From Streptomyces sp. NBC_00464 (GTDB lineage Bacteria; Actinomycetota; Actinomycetes; Streptomycetales; Streptomycetaceae), in assembly GCF_036013915.1 (NCBI RefSeq), contig NZ_CP107899.1:4836001-4900000 (forward strand): DNA of 64,000 bases, read 5' to 3'. Shown here in pieces: positions 37,133 to 46,500 of the stretch. The notes below the pieces were generated by a model. It did no database searches and had not been told where the DNA came from. It saw only the letters and a program-made list of their open reading frames with translations. Numbering within the stretch: position 1 is the stretch's first letter; each line of letters opens with the position of its first letter. The position numbers and the translations under genes were made by a program.

Positions 37133-39292
37133 TCAGACCGTGGCGGGCTCCTCGCCCAGCAGCACCCGGCGCACCACGCGCTCGGCGGCGCGGCCGTCGT
37201 CGTACGGGCAGAAACGGGCACGGAAGGCCGTCAGCAGTGCCCGGCTCGCGGGTCCGTCCCAGCTGCCGTCGGCGAAGACCCGCGCCAGCTCGTCCGTGGT
37301 CGTCGCCACGGCGCCCGGGGTCTCGCCGGGCCTCCCGGACAGCAGGTCGAAGACGACCCCGCGGACCGTGCGGTACGTCTCCCAGTCCGGGGCGTGCACC
37401 ACGATCGGGCGGTTCAGGTGCGCGTAGTCGAACATCACCGACGAGTAGTCCGTGATCAGCGCGTCGGCCGCCAGGCAGAGGTCCTCGATCCGCGGGTGGT
37501 CGCTGACGTCGATGACCGACGCGTTCGCGGGCAGCCCCGCGCCCCCGTAGAAGTAGTGCGCACGCACCATGACCACGGTGTCCGGGCCGACCGCGGCGCA
37601 GAACCGTTCCAGGTCCAGGCGGCTGGTGAAGGCGGCCTCGTAGTCGCGGTGGGTGGGCGCGTACAGCAGGGCGCGCTGCCCGGGGCGGATACCGAGGCCC
37701 TCGCGGATCTCCAGGACCCGTTCGGGGGTCGCCGACGCGAGCACGTCGTTGCGCGGGTATCCCGTCTCCAGGCTCCGTGCGGCGCCCGGGTAGGCGCGGG
37801 CCCACACCTCGGTGGAGTGCGGATTGGCGGAGACGCTCCAGTCCCAACGGTCGATCCGCTTGAGCAGCCGGTCGAAGTTCAGCCCCTGCGCCGCCGCCGG
37901 GAAGTCCTGCTGGTCCAGGCCCATGATCTTCAGGGGGGTGCCGTGATGCGTCATCACATGGACCTGGCCGGCCCGCTTGACCACGTGGTCGGGGAAGTTG
38001 ACGTTGTTGAAGAAGTACGTGGCGCGAGCCATGGCCGCCCAGTAGCGGCGGGTGCCGGGCACCACGTGGTCGATGCCCTCCGGCAGCGAGTCCAGCTGGT
38101 TCCTGGAGACCACCCACACCCCGCGCACCCCCGGCGCCAGCTCCCGGGCCTTGCGGAAGACGGCCTCCGGATTGCAGCTCACGCCGCGGTTCCAGTACGC
38201 GGCGTAGACGGCGAGTCCGCGGTCCAGCGGGAGCTTGCGCTGCCACCAGTAGTAGCGCCTGCTCAGACTGCGCTTGGCCCGGTCCCGCACCGCGTCCGGC
38301 GTGGCCCGCAGCCCGCGGCGCAGGGCCAGGGCCGTGTCGAGGGTGCCGAGCACGGCGTACCGTCCGCCGCCGATCAGCCGGGGCCGCAGCCCGCGCGCGC
38401 CGCCCGGGAAGCGGTGCCCGGCGGGCCGGTACGCGCGGTGGAAGGCGGCGACGGAGCGTACGTACCGTCGGCGCCGGCGCGTCACCGAGGGGTAGCCGGA
38501 CAGCAGCTCCTGGACGGCCCGTTCGAAGAGCAGCGGCTGTACGGGGAGCAGCCGGGGGCGCTCGCGGACGAACTCCATCAGCCCGGCGTACGCGTCGACG
38601 AGTCCGGCCGGTGCCGAGCCCGGCAGCGCCTCGTCGTCGAGGGCCGGCAGATAGCGCTGCTGGCGGTGCTCGACGCAGGCGGTGGACAGGACGGCCACGG
38701 ACTCGGCCGCGGCGAGCGTCTGGAGGGCGTACATCCGCTCCCCGTGCTGTCCCGGAGCGAAGGTCAGCTTCTCGCCCTCGTGCAGGACGCGGCGCACGGC
38801 CCGGTTCCAGGACACCGGGGCGATGTCGAGGAGTGCGGACTGTCCGGGCGCGGTCAGCGGGCCGTCGGAGAGTTCGCCCAGCAGCTCCAGCGACCTGCTG
38901 GGCCGGGGGCGCCCCCGGAACGGCCGTTTGTGATGGCCGAACAGCAGCAGATCGGGGTCGTCCGCCGTCCCGAGCCGGTCGGCGATCGCCCGCAGCGCGT
39001 CCGGAAGGAGGACGAAGTGGGCCTCCAGGAACATCAGATAGTCCCCGACGGCCCGCTCGGCCCCGGCATTACGGCACCCGTCGGGACCAGCGCCGTCCGC
39101 GAGGTGGATGGCCTGCACCCGGCCGTCGCGGGCGGCGAAATCGTCGAGCAGCAGCCCCGAACCGTCCGGCGCCCCGTCGTCGACACCGATCACCTCGATG
39201 TCCGTGAACGTCTGGGAGAGCACCGACTCCAGGCATTCGCGCAGACTTCCCCGGGCGCGGCGGACAGGGATGATGACACTCAGGCGCGGCAT
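37133..39292 (-). CDS. GT2 glycosyltransferase / CDP-glycerol glycerophosphotransferase family protein (second copy)
   Basis: The protein has 719 residues from ATG 39292 (MPRLSVIIPVRRARGSLREC); upstream reading in frame is not supported. The N-terminal GT2-like domain has VIGVDDGAPDGSG, and EAHFVLLPDALR in place of the canonical DXD, so the domain may be degenerate. The C-terminal domain is TagF-like: VMTHHGTPLKIMG (about 445-457), LLYAPTHRDYEA and LITDYSSVMFDYAHLNRPIV (about 608-627). It is shorter than the 1182-residue homologue because the middle beta modules are missing. It faces the other cluster genes and may prime or decorate the same polymer. Confidence 0.88.
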   Translation of the reverse strand: MPRLSVIIPVRRARGSLRECLESVLSQTFTDIEVIGVDDGAPDGSGLLLDDFAARDGRVQAIHLADGAGPDGCRNAGAERAVGDYLMFLEAHFVLLPDALRAIADRLGTADDPDLLLFGHHKRPFRGRPRPSRSLELLGELSDGPLTAPGQSALLDIAPVSWNRAVRRVLHEGEKLTFAPGQHGERMYALQTLAAAESVAVLSTACVEHRQQRYLPALDDEALPGSAPAGLVDAYAGLMEFVRERPRLLPVQPLLFERAVQELLSGYPSVTRRRRRYVRSVAAFHRAYRPAGHRFPGGARGLRPRLIGGGRYAVLGTLDTALALRRGLRATPDAVRDRAKRSLSRRYYWWQRKLPLDRGLAVYAAYWNRGVSCNPEAVFRKARELAPGVRGVWVVSRNQLDSLPEGIDHVVPGTRRYWAAMARATYFFNNVNFPDHVVKRAGQVHVMTHHGTPLKIMGLDQQDFPAAAQGLNFDRLLKRIDRWDWSVSANPHSTEVWARAYPGAARSLETGYPRNDVLASATPERVLEIREGLGIRPGQRALLYAPTHRDYEAAFTSRLDLERFCAAVGPDTVVMVRAHYFYGGAGLPANASVIDVSDHPRIEDLCLAADALITDYSSVMFDYAHLNRPIVVHAPDWETYRTVRGVVFDLLSGRPGETPGAVATTTDELARVFADGSWDGPASRALLTAFRARFCPYDDGRAAERVVRRVLLGEEPATV

Positions 39293-39444
39293 ACGGACTC
39301 TTTCTCGGACACGGGCGTGCGGAGCAGCATGGACCGGGGCGCAGCGCGTGGAGGCGCGCCCGATGGTGGGGGCGGGTACTCCGTAAACGCCCGATGGAGT
39401 GACGGGGTTACGCCGGACTCCGTCAGCCATGCGAAACGCCGGAA

Positions 39445-39480
39445 AGGGGCAGTCCTGCCGGCGTAAGCAGGACTGCCCCT
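39445..39480 (-). terminator. Hairpin terminator of the sugar ABC operon
   Basis: AGGGGCAGTCCTGC (39445-39458) pairs perfectly with GCAGGACTGCCCCT (39467-39480) around an eight-base loop, 46 bases beyond the stop of the last permease gene. Confidence 0.85.
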
Positions 39481-39526
39481 GGTTGACGTGCGTATGTGCG
39501 ACTCGTGCGGTGGTGCCGTGGTGCGG

Positions 39527-40450
39527 CTACTTGACCGCGCCCGCCATCACGCCGGAGACGAACTGGCGCTGGAAGGCGAAGAACACCGCGAGCGGAATCA
39601 CCATCGACATGAAGGCGCCGGGCGCCAGTACGTCGATGTTGTTGCCGAACTGCCGTACCTGCTGCTGGAGCGCCACCGTGATCGGCGGGGAGTCGGAGTC
39701 CGCGAAGATCAGCGCGACCAGCATGTCGTTCCACACCCAGAGGAACTGGAAGATCCCGAGCGAGGCGATCGCCGGTCCGCCCAGCGGCATCACGACCCGG
39801 GTGAAGAGCCGGATCTCGCCCGCCCCGTCGAGCCGCGCCGCCTCCAGCAGCTCCCGCGGGATCTCCGCGAAGAAGTTGCGCAACAGGAAGATCGCGAAGG
39901 GCAGGCCGAAGGCCGTGTGGAAGATGATGACGCCGAAGGTCGTCTCGAAGATCCCGACCGCGCCGAAGAGCTTGGAGACCGGGATCAGGGCGACCTGCAC
40001 CGGGACCACCAGCAGCCCCACGACCACCAGGAACCACCAGTCGCGGCCCGGGAACTCCATCCAGGCGAAGGCGTATCCGGCGAGCGAGCCGATCACCACG
40101 ACCAGGACCGTCGAGGGGACGGTGATCAGGACCGTGCTGAACAGCGAATCGGTGAACGTCGGATTGTCCAGCAGCCGGGAGTAGTTGTCGAAGGTGAGCT
40201 CGGAGGGGACGGTGAAGATCTTCCACCAGCCGGTCGCCGCGATCCTGTCCGCGCTGCGCAGCGAGGACAGGAACAGCCCGACGGTCGGCATCAGCCAGAA
40301 CAGGGCCACCAGGATCAGGACCACGCGCATCACACCGCCGCCGGCCAGGGCCGCGATCCGTGCGCCGAGGGGCCGCCCGGCCTTCGCCGTACCGGTGTCC
40401 GGGGCGTCGCCCGTTCCGGCGGGCGCGGCCGTGGTCGAGGGTGTCGTCAT
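39527..40450 (-). CDS. Carbohydrate ABC transporter permease (MalG-like)
   Basis: The protein has 307 residues from ATG 40450, overlapping the stop of the upstream permease gene (ATGA). A short Thr/Ala-rich cytoplasmic N-terminus is followed by six hydrophobic helices. The EAA loop that contacts the ATPase is seen as EIPRELLEAARLDGAGEIRL. The C-terminus QRQFVSGVMAGAVK is typical of CUT1-family MalG subunits. No ATPase gene is in the operon; CUT1 systems in Streptomyces commonly share the multitask ATPase MsiK encoded elsewhere. Confidence 0.94.
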   Translation of the reverse strand: MTTPSTTAAPAGTGDAPDTGTAKAGRPLGARIAALAGGGVMRVVLILVALFWLMPTVGLFLSSLRSADRIAATGWWKIFTVPSELTFDNYSRLLDNPTFTDSLFSTVLITVPSTVLVVVIGSLAGYAFAWMEFPGRDWWFLVVVGLLVVPVQVALIPVSKLFGAVGIFETTFGVIIFHTAFGLPFAIFLLRNFFAEIPRELLEAARLDGAGEIRLFTRVVMPLGGPAIASLGIFQFLWVWNDMLVALIFADSDSPPITVALQQQVRQFGNNIDVLAPGAFMSMVIPLAVFFAFQRQFVSGVMAGAVK

Positions 40451-41916
40451 CGGCGCCCCTCCTTCCGTATCCGCCTGATGTTGAAGAGCATCACCGGGAC
40501 CACCAGCAGCAGGAGAAGTACGGCGATGGCGCTGCCGATCCCCAGATCGGCATCCGTGCCGAAGGAGGACCGGTAGAGCTGGAGCGCCAGCACGTTCGCA
40601 TCGTCCTGCGAGGAGCCCGGCGCGATGATGAAGACCAGGTCGAAGACCTTCAGAACGTTGATCATCAGCGTCACCAGCACCACCGCGAGGACCGGGGCGA
40701 GCATCGGCACGGTGATCCGGCGGAACACCTGCCACTCGTTGGCCCCGTCCACCCGGGCCGCTTCCAGGAGTTCGCGCGGCAGACCCGCCAGGCCGGCCGC
40801 GATCAGCACCATGGCGAACCCGGCCCACATCCAGACGTAACTCCCGATGATGCCGGGTGTCACGAACGACGGGCCGAGCCATTCCACCCCGTTGTACGGC
40901 TCCTTGAAGTTCGAGGCAGGGAGCCGGAGTTCGGCTCCGTCCGCGGCGGCGGGCAGGGTGAACACCCCGTCGGCGCCGGCCGTGGCGGAGGCGACCACCT
41001 TGCCGTCCTTGACGGCCTCCACCTTGATGCCCTTGAGCCCGAGCTCCTTGGCGTCGATGACGTTGGGTTTACCGCCGCCGCCCTTCGTGAAGTCCAGCCA
41101 GGCGGTGCCGGTGATCTTTCCGTCCCCGCTTGTCTGCGGGGCGCGGGCCGGCTTCGCGTCGGTGGGCATCTTCGCGGGGAGCACCCCGACCAGCGGCAGC
41201 TGGACCGGCTCCCCGGCCCGCACCGGCACCTTCGTCACGAAGGAGCCGCCGTCCGCCGCCTTCAGCGGATGGACGGGCAGCGGATGCGCCTTGGGGAAGC
41301 CCGCCGAATCGGCGAACGTGTCGTGCACGCCCACCCATACGGCGTTGGCGACGCCGCGCTCCGGTGCCGCGTCGTACACCAGCCGGAAGATGATGCCTGC
41401 GGCGAGCATCGAGATCGCCATCGGCATGAAGACGACCAGCTTGAACGCCGTGCCCCAGCGGATCCGTTCCGTCAGCACCGCGAAGATCAGCCCGAGCACG
41501 GTGGCGACCGTCGGGGCGAAGACCACCCAGATCGCGTTGTTCTTGACCGCCGTACGGATGGTGTCGTCCGTGAACAGCGCCTTGTAGTTGTCGATCCCGG
41601 CGAATCCGGTGCCCGCCTGGTCGAAGAACGACCGGTAGACGGAGTACACGATCGGATACACGACGAGCGCGCCGAGCAGCACCAGCGCGGGCAGCAGGAA
41701 GAGCGCCGCGATGACCCTGCGGGTGCCGGTCACGCTCCTGCGGGTGGGCACCTTGCGGCCGGGCGACTCCCCGGGCACGGGCTCCCCGGGCAGGGGCTTC
41801 CTGGGGGCGGGGACCGAGGCCCCGCCGGACGGTTGCTTGTCGGGTGACTGATTGCCGGGCGTTTGATTGTCGGCGGGGAGCGCCTCGTCGGCGCCCCCCG
41901 CTGCTGCTGTCGTCAT
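40447..41916 (-). CDS. Carbohydrate ABC transporter permease (MalF-like) with extracytoplasmic domain insertion
   Basis: The protein has 489 residues from ATG 41916, far longer than the usual 290-320 for a CUT1 permease. Residues 1-60 are a proline-rich cytoplasmic tail. Membrane helices near 68-90, 128-148 and 160-182 are followed by an inserted soluble segment of about 165 residues (184-350) before the remaining helices and the EAA loop LPRELLEAARVDGANEW. Within the insert, about 265-335 resembles a Cna-B/SdrD-like beta-sandwich (GKITGTAWLDF, LKGIKVEAVKDGKVVASAT, GVFTLP). E. coli MalF also carries a periplasmic domain at a comparable place, but this one looks unrelated. Confidence 0.9.
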   Translation of the reverse strand: MTTAAAGGADEALPADNQTPGNQSPDKQPSGGASVPAPRKPLPGEPVPGESPGRKVPTRRSVTGTRRVIAALFLLPALVLLGALVVYPIVYSVYRSFFDQAGTGFAGIDNYKALFTDDTIRTAVKNNAIWVVFAPTVATVLGLIFAVLTERIRWGTAFKLVVFMPMAISMLAAGIIFRLVYDAAPERGVANAVWVGVHDTFADSAGFPKAHPLPVHPLKAADGGSFVTKVPVRAGEPVQLPLVGVLPAKMPTDAKPARAPQTSGDGKITGTAWLDFTKGGGGKPNVIDAKELGLKGIKVEAVKDGKVVASATAGADGVFTLPAAADGAELRLPASNFKEPYNGVEWLGPSFVTPGIIGSYVWMWAGFAMVLIAAGLAGLPRELLEAARVDGANEWQVFRRITVPMLAPVLAVVLVTLMINVLKVFDLVFIIAPGSSQDDANVLALQLYRSSFGTDADLGIGSAIAVLLLLLVVPVMLFNIRRIRKEGRR

Positions 41917-41920
41917 CGCG

Positions 41921-43291
41921 TCAGCTCTTGTACGCCTTGGCCGCGTCGGACTCCAGTTTCGCCTGGGTCCCCGCGATGTCCTTCGGGTTCTTCAGGAAGT
42001 CCTGGAGGGTCTTCCACTCGCCCTTTCCGGGCGTCCCGCCGAACGACTGCGGAGCCTGGTCGGACATGTCGAACCGCACGGCGTCACCGGCCGCGATCAG
42101 CGCCTTCGCGATGGTGCGCTGCACCTCGTTGGGGTACGCGGCGGCGTCCAGGGACTTGTTCGGCGAGATGAACCCGCCCTGCTCGGCCCAGATCTTCGCG
42201 GCGTCGGTGGAGGCCAGCCAGGTCAGCAGGGCCTGGGCGCCCTTGCCGTCCTTCAGGATCACCGCCGCGTCGCCGCCGGTCACCACGGGCGACTCGGCGC
42301 CGACCGCGGGGAACGGGAACACCTTGGCGTCCGTACCGACCTTGGCCTTCGTCTGCGCGATGTTGATGCTGACGAAGTCACCCTCGAAGACCATGCCGCC
42401 CTTGGGCTGGTCCCCGCCGGTGAAGGTCTGGGTGACCGAGGCCGGGAACTCCGTCTGCAGCGCGCCGTCCGCGCCGCCCGCGATCAGGGAGGGCTTGCCG
42501 AAGAGCTGCGCCAGGGTGGTGAGCGCGTCCTTGACGGACGGGTCCGTCCACTTGATCTTGTGCTGGGCCAGTTGGTCGTACTTCTCGGGGCCCGCCTGGG
42601 AGAGGTAGACGTTCTCGAACCAGTCGGTGAGCGTCCAGCCGTCCGCGCCGCCGACCGAGACCGGGGTGACGCCCGAGGCGGACACCGTCTCGGCGGTTGC
42701 CAGGAAGTCCTTCCAGGTCTTCGCCTCGGACGCTCCCGCGTTCTCGAACACCTTGGCGTTGTACCAGATCAGGGACTTGTTGGCGGCCTTGAAGTACACG
42801 CCGTACTGGGTGCCGTCGACCGCGCCGAGGTCCTGCCAGACCTGCGAGTAGTTCTTGGTGAGCTGGGCCTTCGCCTCGGCTCCGACCGGCTTGGCCCACT
42901 TCTTCTCGACGGCCTGCTTGATGGCGCCGACCTGCGGGATCATCGCCACGTCCGGCGGCTGGCCGCCCGCGATCTTCGTACCGAGGAAGTTCACGATCGG
43001 GTCCTGCGCCGGGACGAAGGTCACCTTCGCGCCCGTGCGCTTCTCGAACTCTGTGAGGACCTTGACGAAGTTGGCCTGCTCGGGCCCGGTCCAGACCGCG
43101 GCGACCGAGATCTTCTCGCCGTCCAGTTTCGGTAATACGACGCTCGGCGTGGTCCCGGTGTCCTTGGACGAGCCTCCCTCGCCCTTCGTGGCCTTTCCGC
43201 CGTCACCGTCGTCGCTGCAGCCGGTGAGGGCCAGCGCGCCGATGGCGGTGAACACCAAGGCGGCCCTGCGAATCCGAACCGTTGTGCGCAT
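41921..43291 (-). CDS. Carbohydrate ABC transporter substrate-binding lipoprotein
   Basis: The protein has 456 residues from ATG 43291 with a GGGGCAGGA site. A lipoprotein signal peptide ends in the lipobox LALTGC (Cys at 25), followed by a Gly/Ser/Asp/Lys linker. The mature part is a family 1 solute-binding protein: ISVAAVWTGPEQANFVKVLT, EKRTGAKVTFVPAQDPIVNF, GGQPPDVAMIPQVG and FEGDFVSINIAQ. It is the first gene of a three-gene importer operon, 4 bases before the MalF-like permease. The sugar is not predictable from sequence. No LacI-type regulator lies beside it. Confidence 0.93.
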   Translation of the reverse strand: MRTTVRIRRAALVFTAIGALALTGCSDDGDGGKATKGEGGSSKDTGTTPSVVLPKLDGEKISVAAVWTGPEQANFVKVLTEFEKRTGAKVTFVPAQDPIVNFLGTKIAGGQPPDVAMIPQVGAIKQAVEKKWAKPVGAEAKAQLTKNYSQVWQDLGAVDGTQYGVYFKAANKSLIWYNAKVFENAGASEAKTWKDFLATAETVSASGVTPVSVGGADGWTLTDWFENVYLSQAGPEKYDQLAQHKIKWTDPSVKDALTTLAQLFGKPSLIAGGADGALQTEFPASVTQTFTGGDQPKGGMVFEGDFVSINIAQTKAKVGTDAKVFPFPAVGAESPVVTGGDAAVILKDGKGAQALLTWLASTDAAKIWAEQGGFISPNKSLDAAAYPNEVQRTIAKALIAAGDAVRFDMSDQAPQSFGGTPGKGEWKTLQDFLKNPKDIAGTQAKLESDAAKAYKS

Positions 43292-43495
43292 TCCTGCCCC
43301 GTCTCTTCTGTGCGCGTGCACGGACCGGCACCGGCCGGACTCCCGGTAGTGCCGGTCATTCATCACGTCGTCCTGTGCGCACAGTCCTACGCCGGGGATC
43401 CGGGCGCCGCAATACCGCCAGAGGGCCCAACTCCTTGATCGTGATGGGCTCGTGACGTGAGGTCAGGGCAGGTGTGAGGCGATTGGGGCGACGGA

Positions 43496-43534
43496 CCCAC
43501 CGGGTGGGCCCGCCCAGTAGGCCCACCCGGTGGG
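43496..43534 (-). terminator. Hairpin terminator after the FHA/FtsK-like gene
   Basis: CCCACCGGGTGGGCC (43496-43510) pairs perfectly with GGCCCACCCGGTGGG (43520-43534) around a nine-base loop, 46 bases beyond the minus-strand stop at 43581. Each arm is itself partly palindromic (CCCACCGGGTGGG), so alternative folds exist. Confidence 0.75.
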
Positions 43535-43580
43535 CCCACCGTCGCTCGTGGGTCCGCGGGCGGTGGCGGCGGCCGGTCGT

Positions 43581-46500
43581 TCAGGAGTGCGCGGGCGGCA
43601 GTGGCGGCAGCGGCTCGGCGTTCACCGAACGGGCCGCCCGCTCCAGCGCACTGGCCAGCAGCGCCAGGTCCGTCGGCCCGTTGCCCAGCTCGCGGACCGG
43701 GCGACGGGTGGGCGGATCGCCCATCCGCTCCCACTCCAGCGGTACGACCGTGGGCCGCAGCGTCGCCGTACGCGGGATGCGGCCGGTCACCCGGCCGCCC
43801 TGGAACGGTGTCACCCGCCCGTCGGGATGGCCCAGCCGCCCACGGCCCGGCGCCGGTTCGTCCGGTGACGGCGGCACCACGGGCGGGTCGAGTACGACGC
43901 GCAGCCGCGCTCCTCGGGCCAGTTCGGTGTCCTCCGTGCGGTCCGGGCGGGCGGACGTGGCGACCAGGTGGATGCCGAGCCGGCCGCCGTCCCTGGCCAC
44001 CGTCTCCAGCGCCCGTACGACCGAACCCGCGGCCGGCCGGCCCGGGCTGCCCAGCGCCGGGGCGATCAGCGCGTCGAAGTCGTCCACGAGCACGACGAGC
44101 CTGGGCAGCGGCGAGGGGCCCGGGTCCGTCGCCCGCGCCGAGGTGGTCCGCAGCCGCAAGGTGCCGCTCATCGCGGACTCGACGTCCCCGTGCTGCTCGG
44201 ACGGGCCGGGGGGCCGCTGCCCGACCATGCGCTGCGCCACCTCGTACCGGCTGTGCCAGTCGGCGAAGTCGAGGCCGCCGAGGAGCTCGGCCCGCCGCTT
44301 CACCTCGCCGCCCAGGGCCTGGGCGAACTCCCGCATCCGGACCGGATCGGAGGCCACCAAGTGCGTGAACGCGTGCGGGAGTTCGGTGCAGGGGTGCAGG
44401 CTCTCGCCGCGCTCCCCGCCGGCCCCGTCGACCAGCAGGATGCCGAGCCGGTCGGGCCGGTCGGCGGCGGCCAGCGAGGCGGCGACCGCCCTCAGCAGTT
44501 CGGTACGTCCGCTGCCGCCGGGCCCCTCGATGAGCAGATGCGGTCCCTCGTCCGAGAGATCCACACTCACCGGGCCCCGGGGCCCGGCCCCGAGCACCAC
44601 GACGGGCCGCCCCGCCGCCCCGGCCGGGGCGCTCGCAGAGGTGGGGGCGGGCCGGGGAGCGGACGTGGCCGCCGGCCCGGAATCGGAACCGCGCGCGGCG
44701 ACCTGGGGCCCGTCGCCCTGGCGCGGCCCGCTGACCCGGTTCGAGGAGCGCCCCGATCCGGCGGTACGCAGGCTGTCGGCGCCCGCGACGTCGTCGGCCC
44801 CGCCCCAGGAACGGGTGTCGGAGCCCGGCAGGGTGCGGGAACTCGGGGTGTCCCCGGGCCCCCCTTCGTAACGCTGCGCACCGACGCGGGGATAAGGGGT
44901 GCGGCCGGAGCCGGTGTTGTCGGGGTAGGGGGTGCTCCCGGAGTCGGTCCTGCCGGGGTACGGGGTGCGGCCGGAACCGGTGCTGCCGTACCCGTCGCCG
45001 CGGGCGGGGGCGTGGCGCGGCACACCTGCGTGGGTGTCGTTGCTGCGGGGGTAGGGCGTGCGGCCGGAGCCGGTGTTGTCGGGGTACGGGGTGCGGCCCG
45101 AGCCGCGGTCGTCTGTTGTGCCGGGGTACGGCGTGCGGCCGGAGCCGGCGGGTTCCTGGTACGGCCCGCTGTCGGGGTAGGGCGTGCGGCCGGAGCCGCG
45201 GTCGTCCGTCGCGCCGGGGTACGGCGTGCGGCCGGAACCGGTGTTGTCGGGGTACGGCGTGCGGCCCGAGCCCCAGCCGCGGCCGTCGTCGTCCGTGTCG
45301 CGTCGTGCGCCCGCGTGCGGCGGGTCGGTGGGGGTGCGCTGGGCGCCCACGCGGGGGCCCGTGGCGCCCGGGTGAGCGGTGCGGCCCGAGCCGCGGGCGT
45401 CGTCGGCCGTCGCTCCCGTACCGCCCGTCCAGCTGCCCGCGCCGCGGACCGTCGCGCCCGGCTGCTCGTCCGCCGCGGAGGCCCAGCGGGCCATCAGGGA
45501 GGCCGGGGTGGCGCGGGCCAGGCCCAGCTCGTCCAGGAGGCGGGCGGACGGCGGGAGCGCCACCGCCGCGCGGTGGCCCGGCAGCGCGGTCGAACCCTCG
45601 GCGCGCAGCGGGGCCAGCGCCCGCGCGAACCGCTCGGCCCAGTGCGCCGACACCGCGTCCACCGCGGCGACCGTGCCGTGGCCGGCCGCCCGGCCGCCCG
45701 CGGTGCGCAGCAGCCGTATGGCCGTCGCCACATCGCCGCTGAGCATCGCTACGGCCCCGCACTCGCGGAAGGCGATCGAGGCATGGCAGGCCGCCTCGTA
45801 CGTCGCGGCGACCGGCGAGGTGGGGGTGGCGGCCGGGGTCTCCGCCAGACAGATCAGATGGATGCCCGCCGCCGCACCCGCCGCGGCCAGCCGGGCGGTG
45901 TTCTCGCGCAGCACCGCGGAACCGGGGTCGCCGTCGACGATCACCACGGTGAACGGGCCCTCGTAGTGCCGGGCGGCCTCGGCGACCGTACCGGGATCGA
46001 AGCTTGCCCAGCCGGGGCCGAGCGGGCCCTCGTCCAGGCGGCGCACCAGCTCCGTCGTCCGGGCGACCGCCTGCTCACGGTCGTACGCCATCAGCAGCCG
46101 GCAGTCCTGGCCGTGCATCGGCCGCAGATGCGGCAGCCAGCCGAGCCAGGACCATTCGCGCCGCCGCTCGTCCATGCCGCGTGCCCGGTCCGTGCTGATC
46201 AGCACGATCTCCAGATCGGCGGGGGAGTGCAGTGCGGCCAGCTGGGCCACGGCGGAGCGGGCGAGCCCCGCCAGCCGTTCCCGCGGCCCGGCGAGCCCCA
46301 GCGAACCGGCCTCCCGCAGCCCCACCGTCACCGGCACGGCGGGCAGGTCGGCCCGCTCGGTCGTGCCCAGCCGGACCACCAGCGCCTCCGGGTGCGCGGT
46401 GTCGCGCTCCCACAGCCGGGGGCCCGGGCCCAGCGCGGTCAGCAGGACGGAGGCCGGATCCGGCCAGGTGCCCTCGGGGGCGGAGGGCGGCGCGGTGAAC

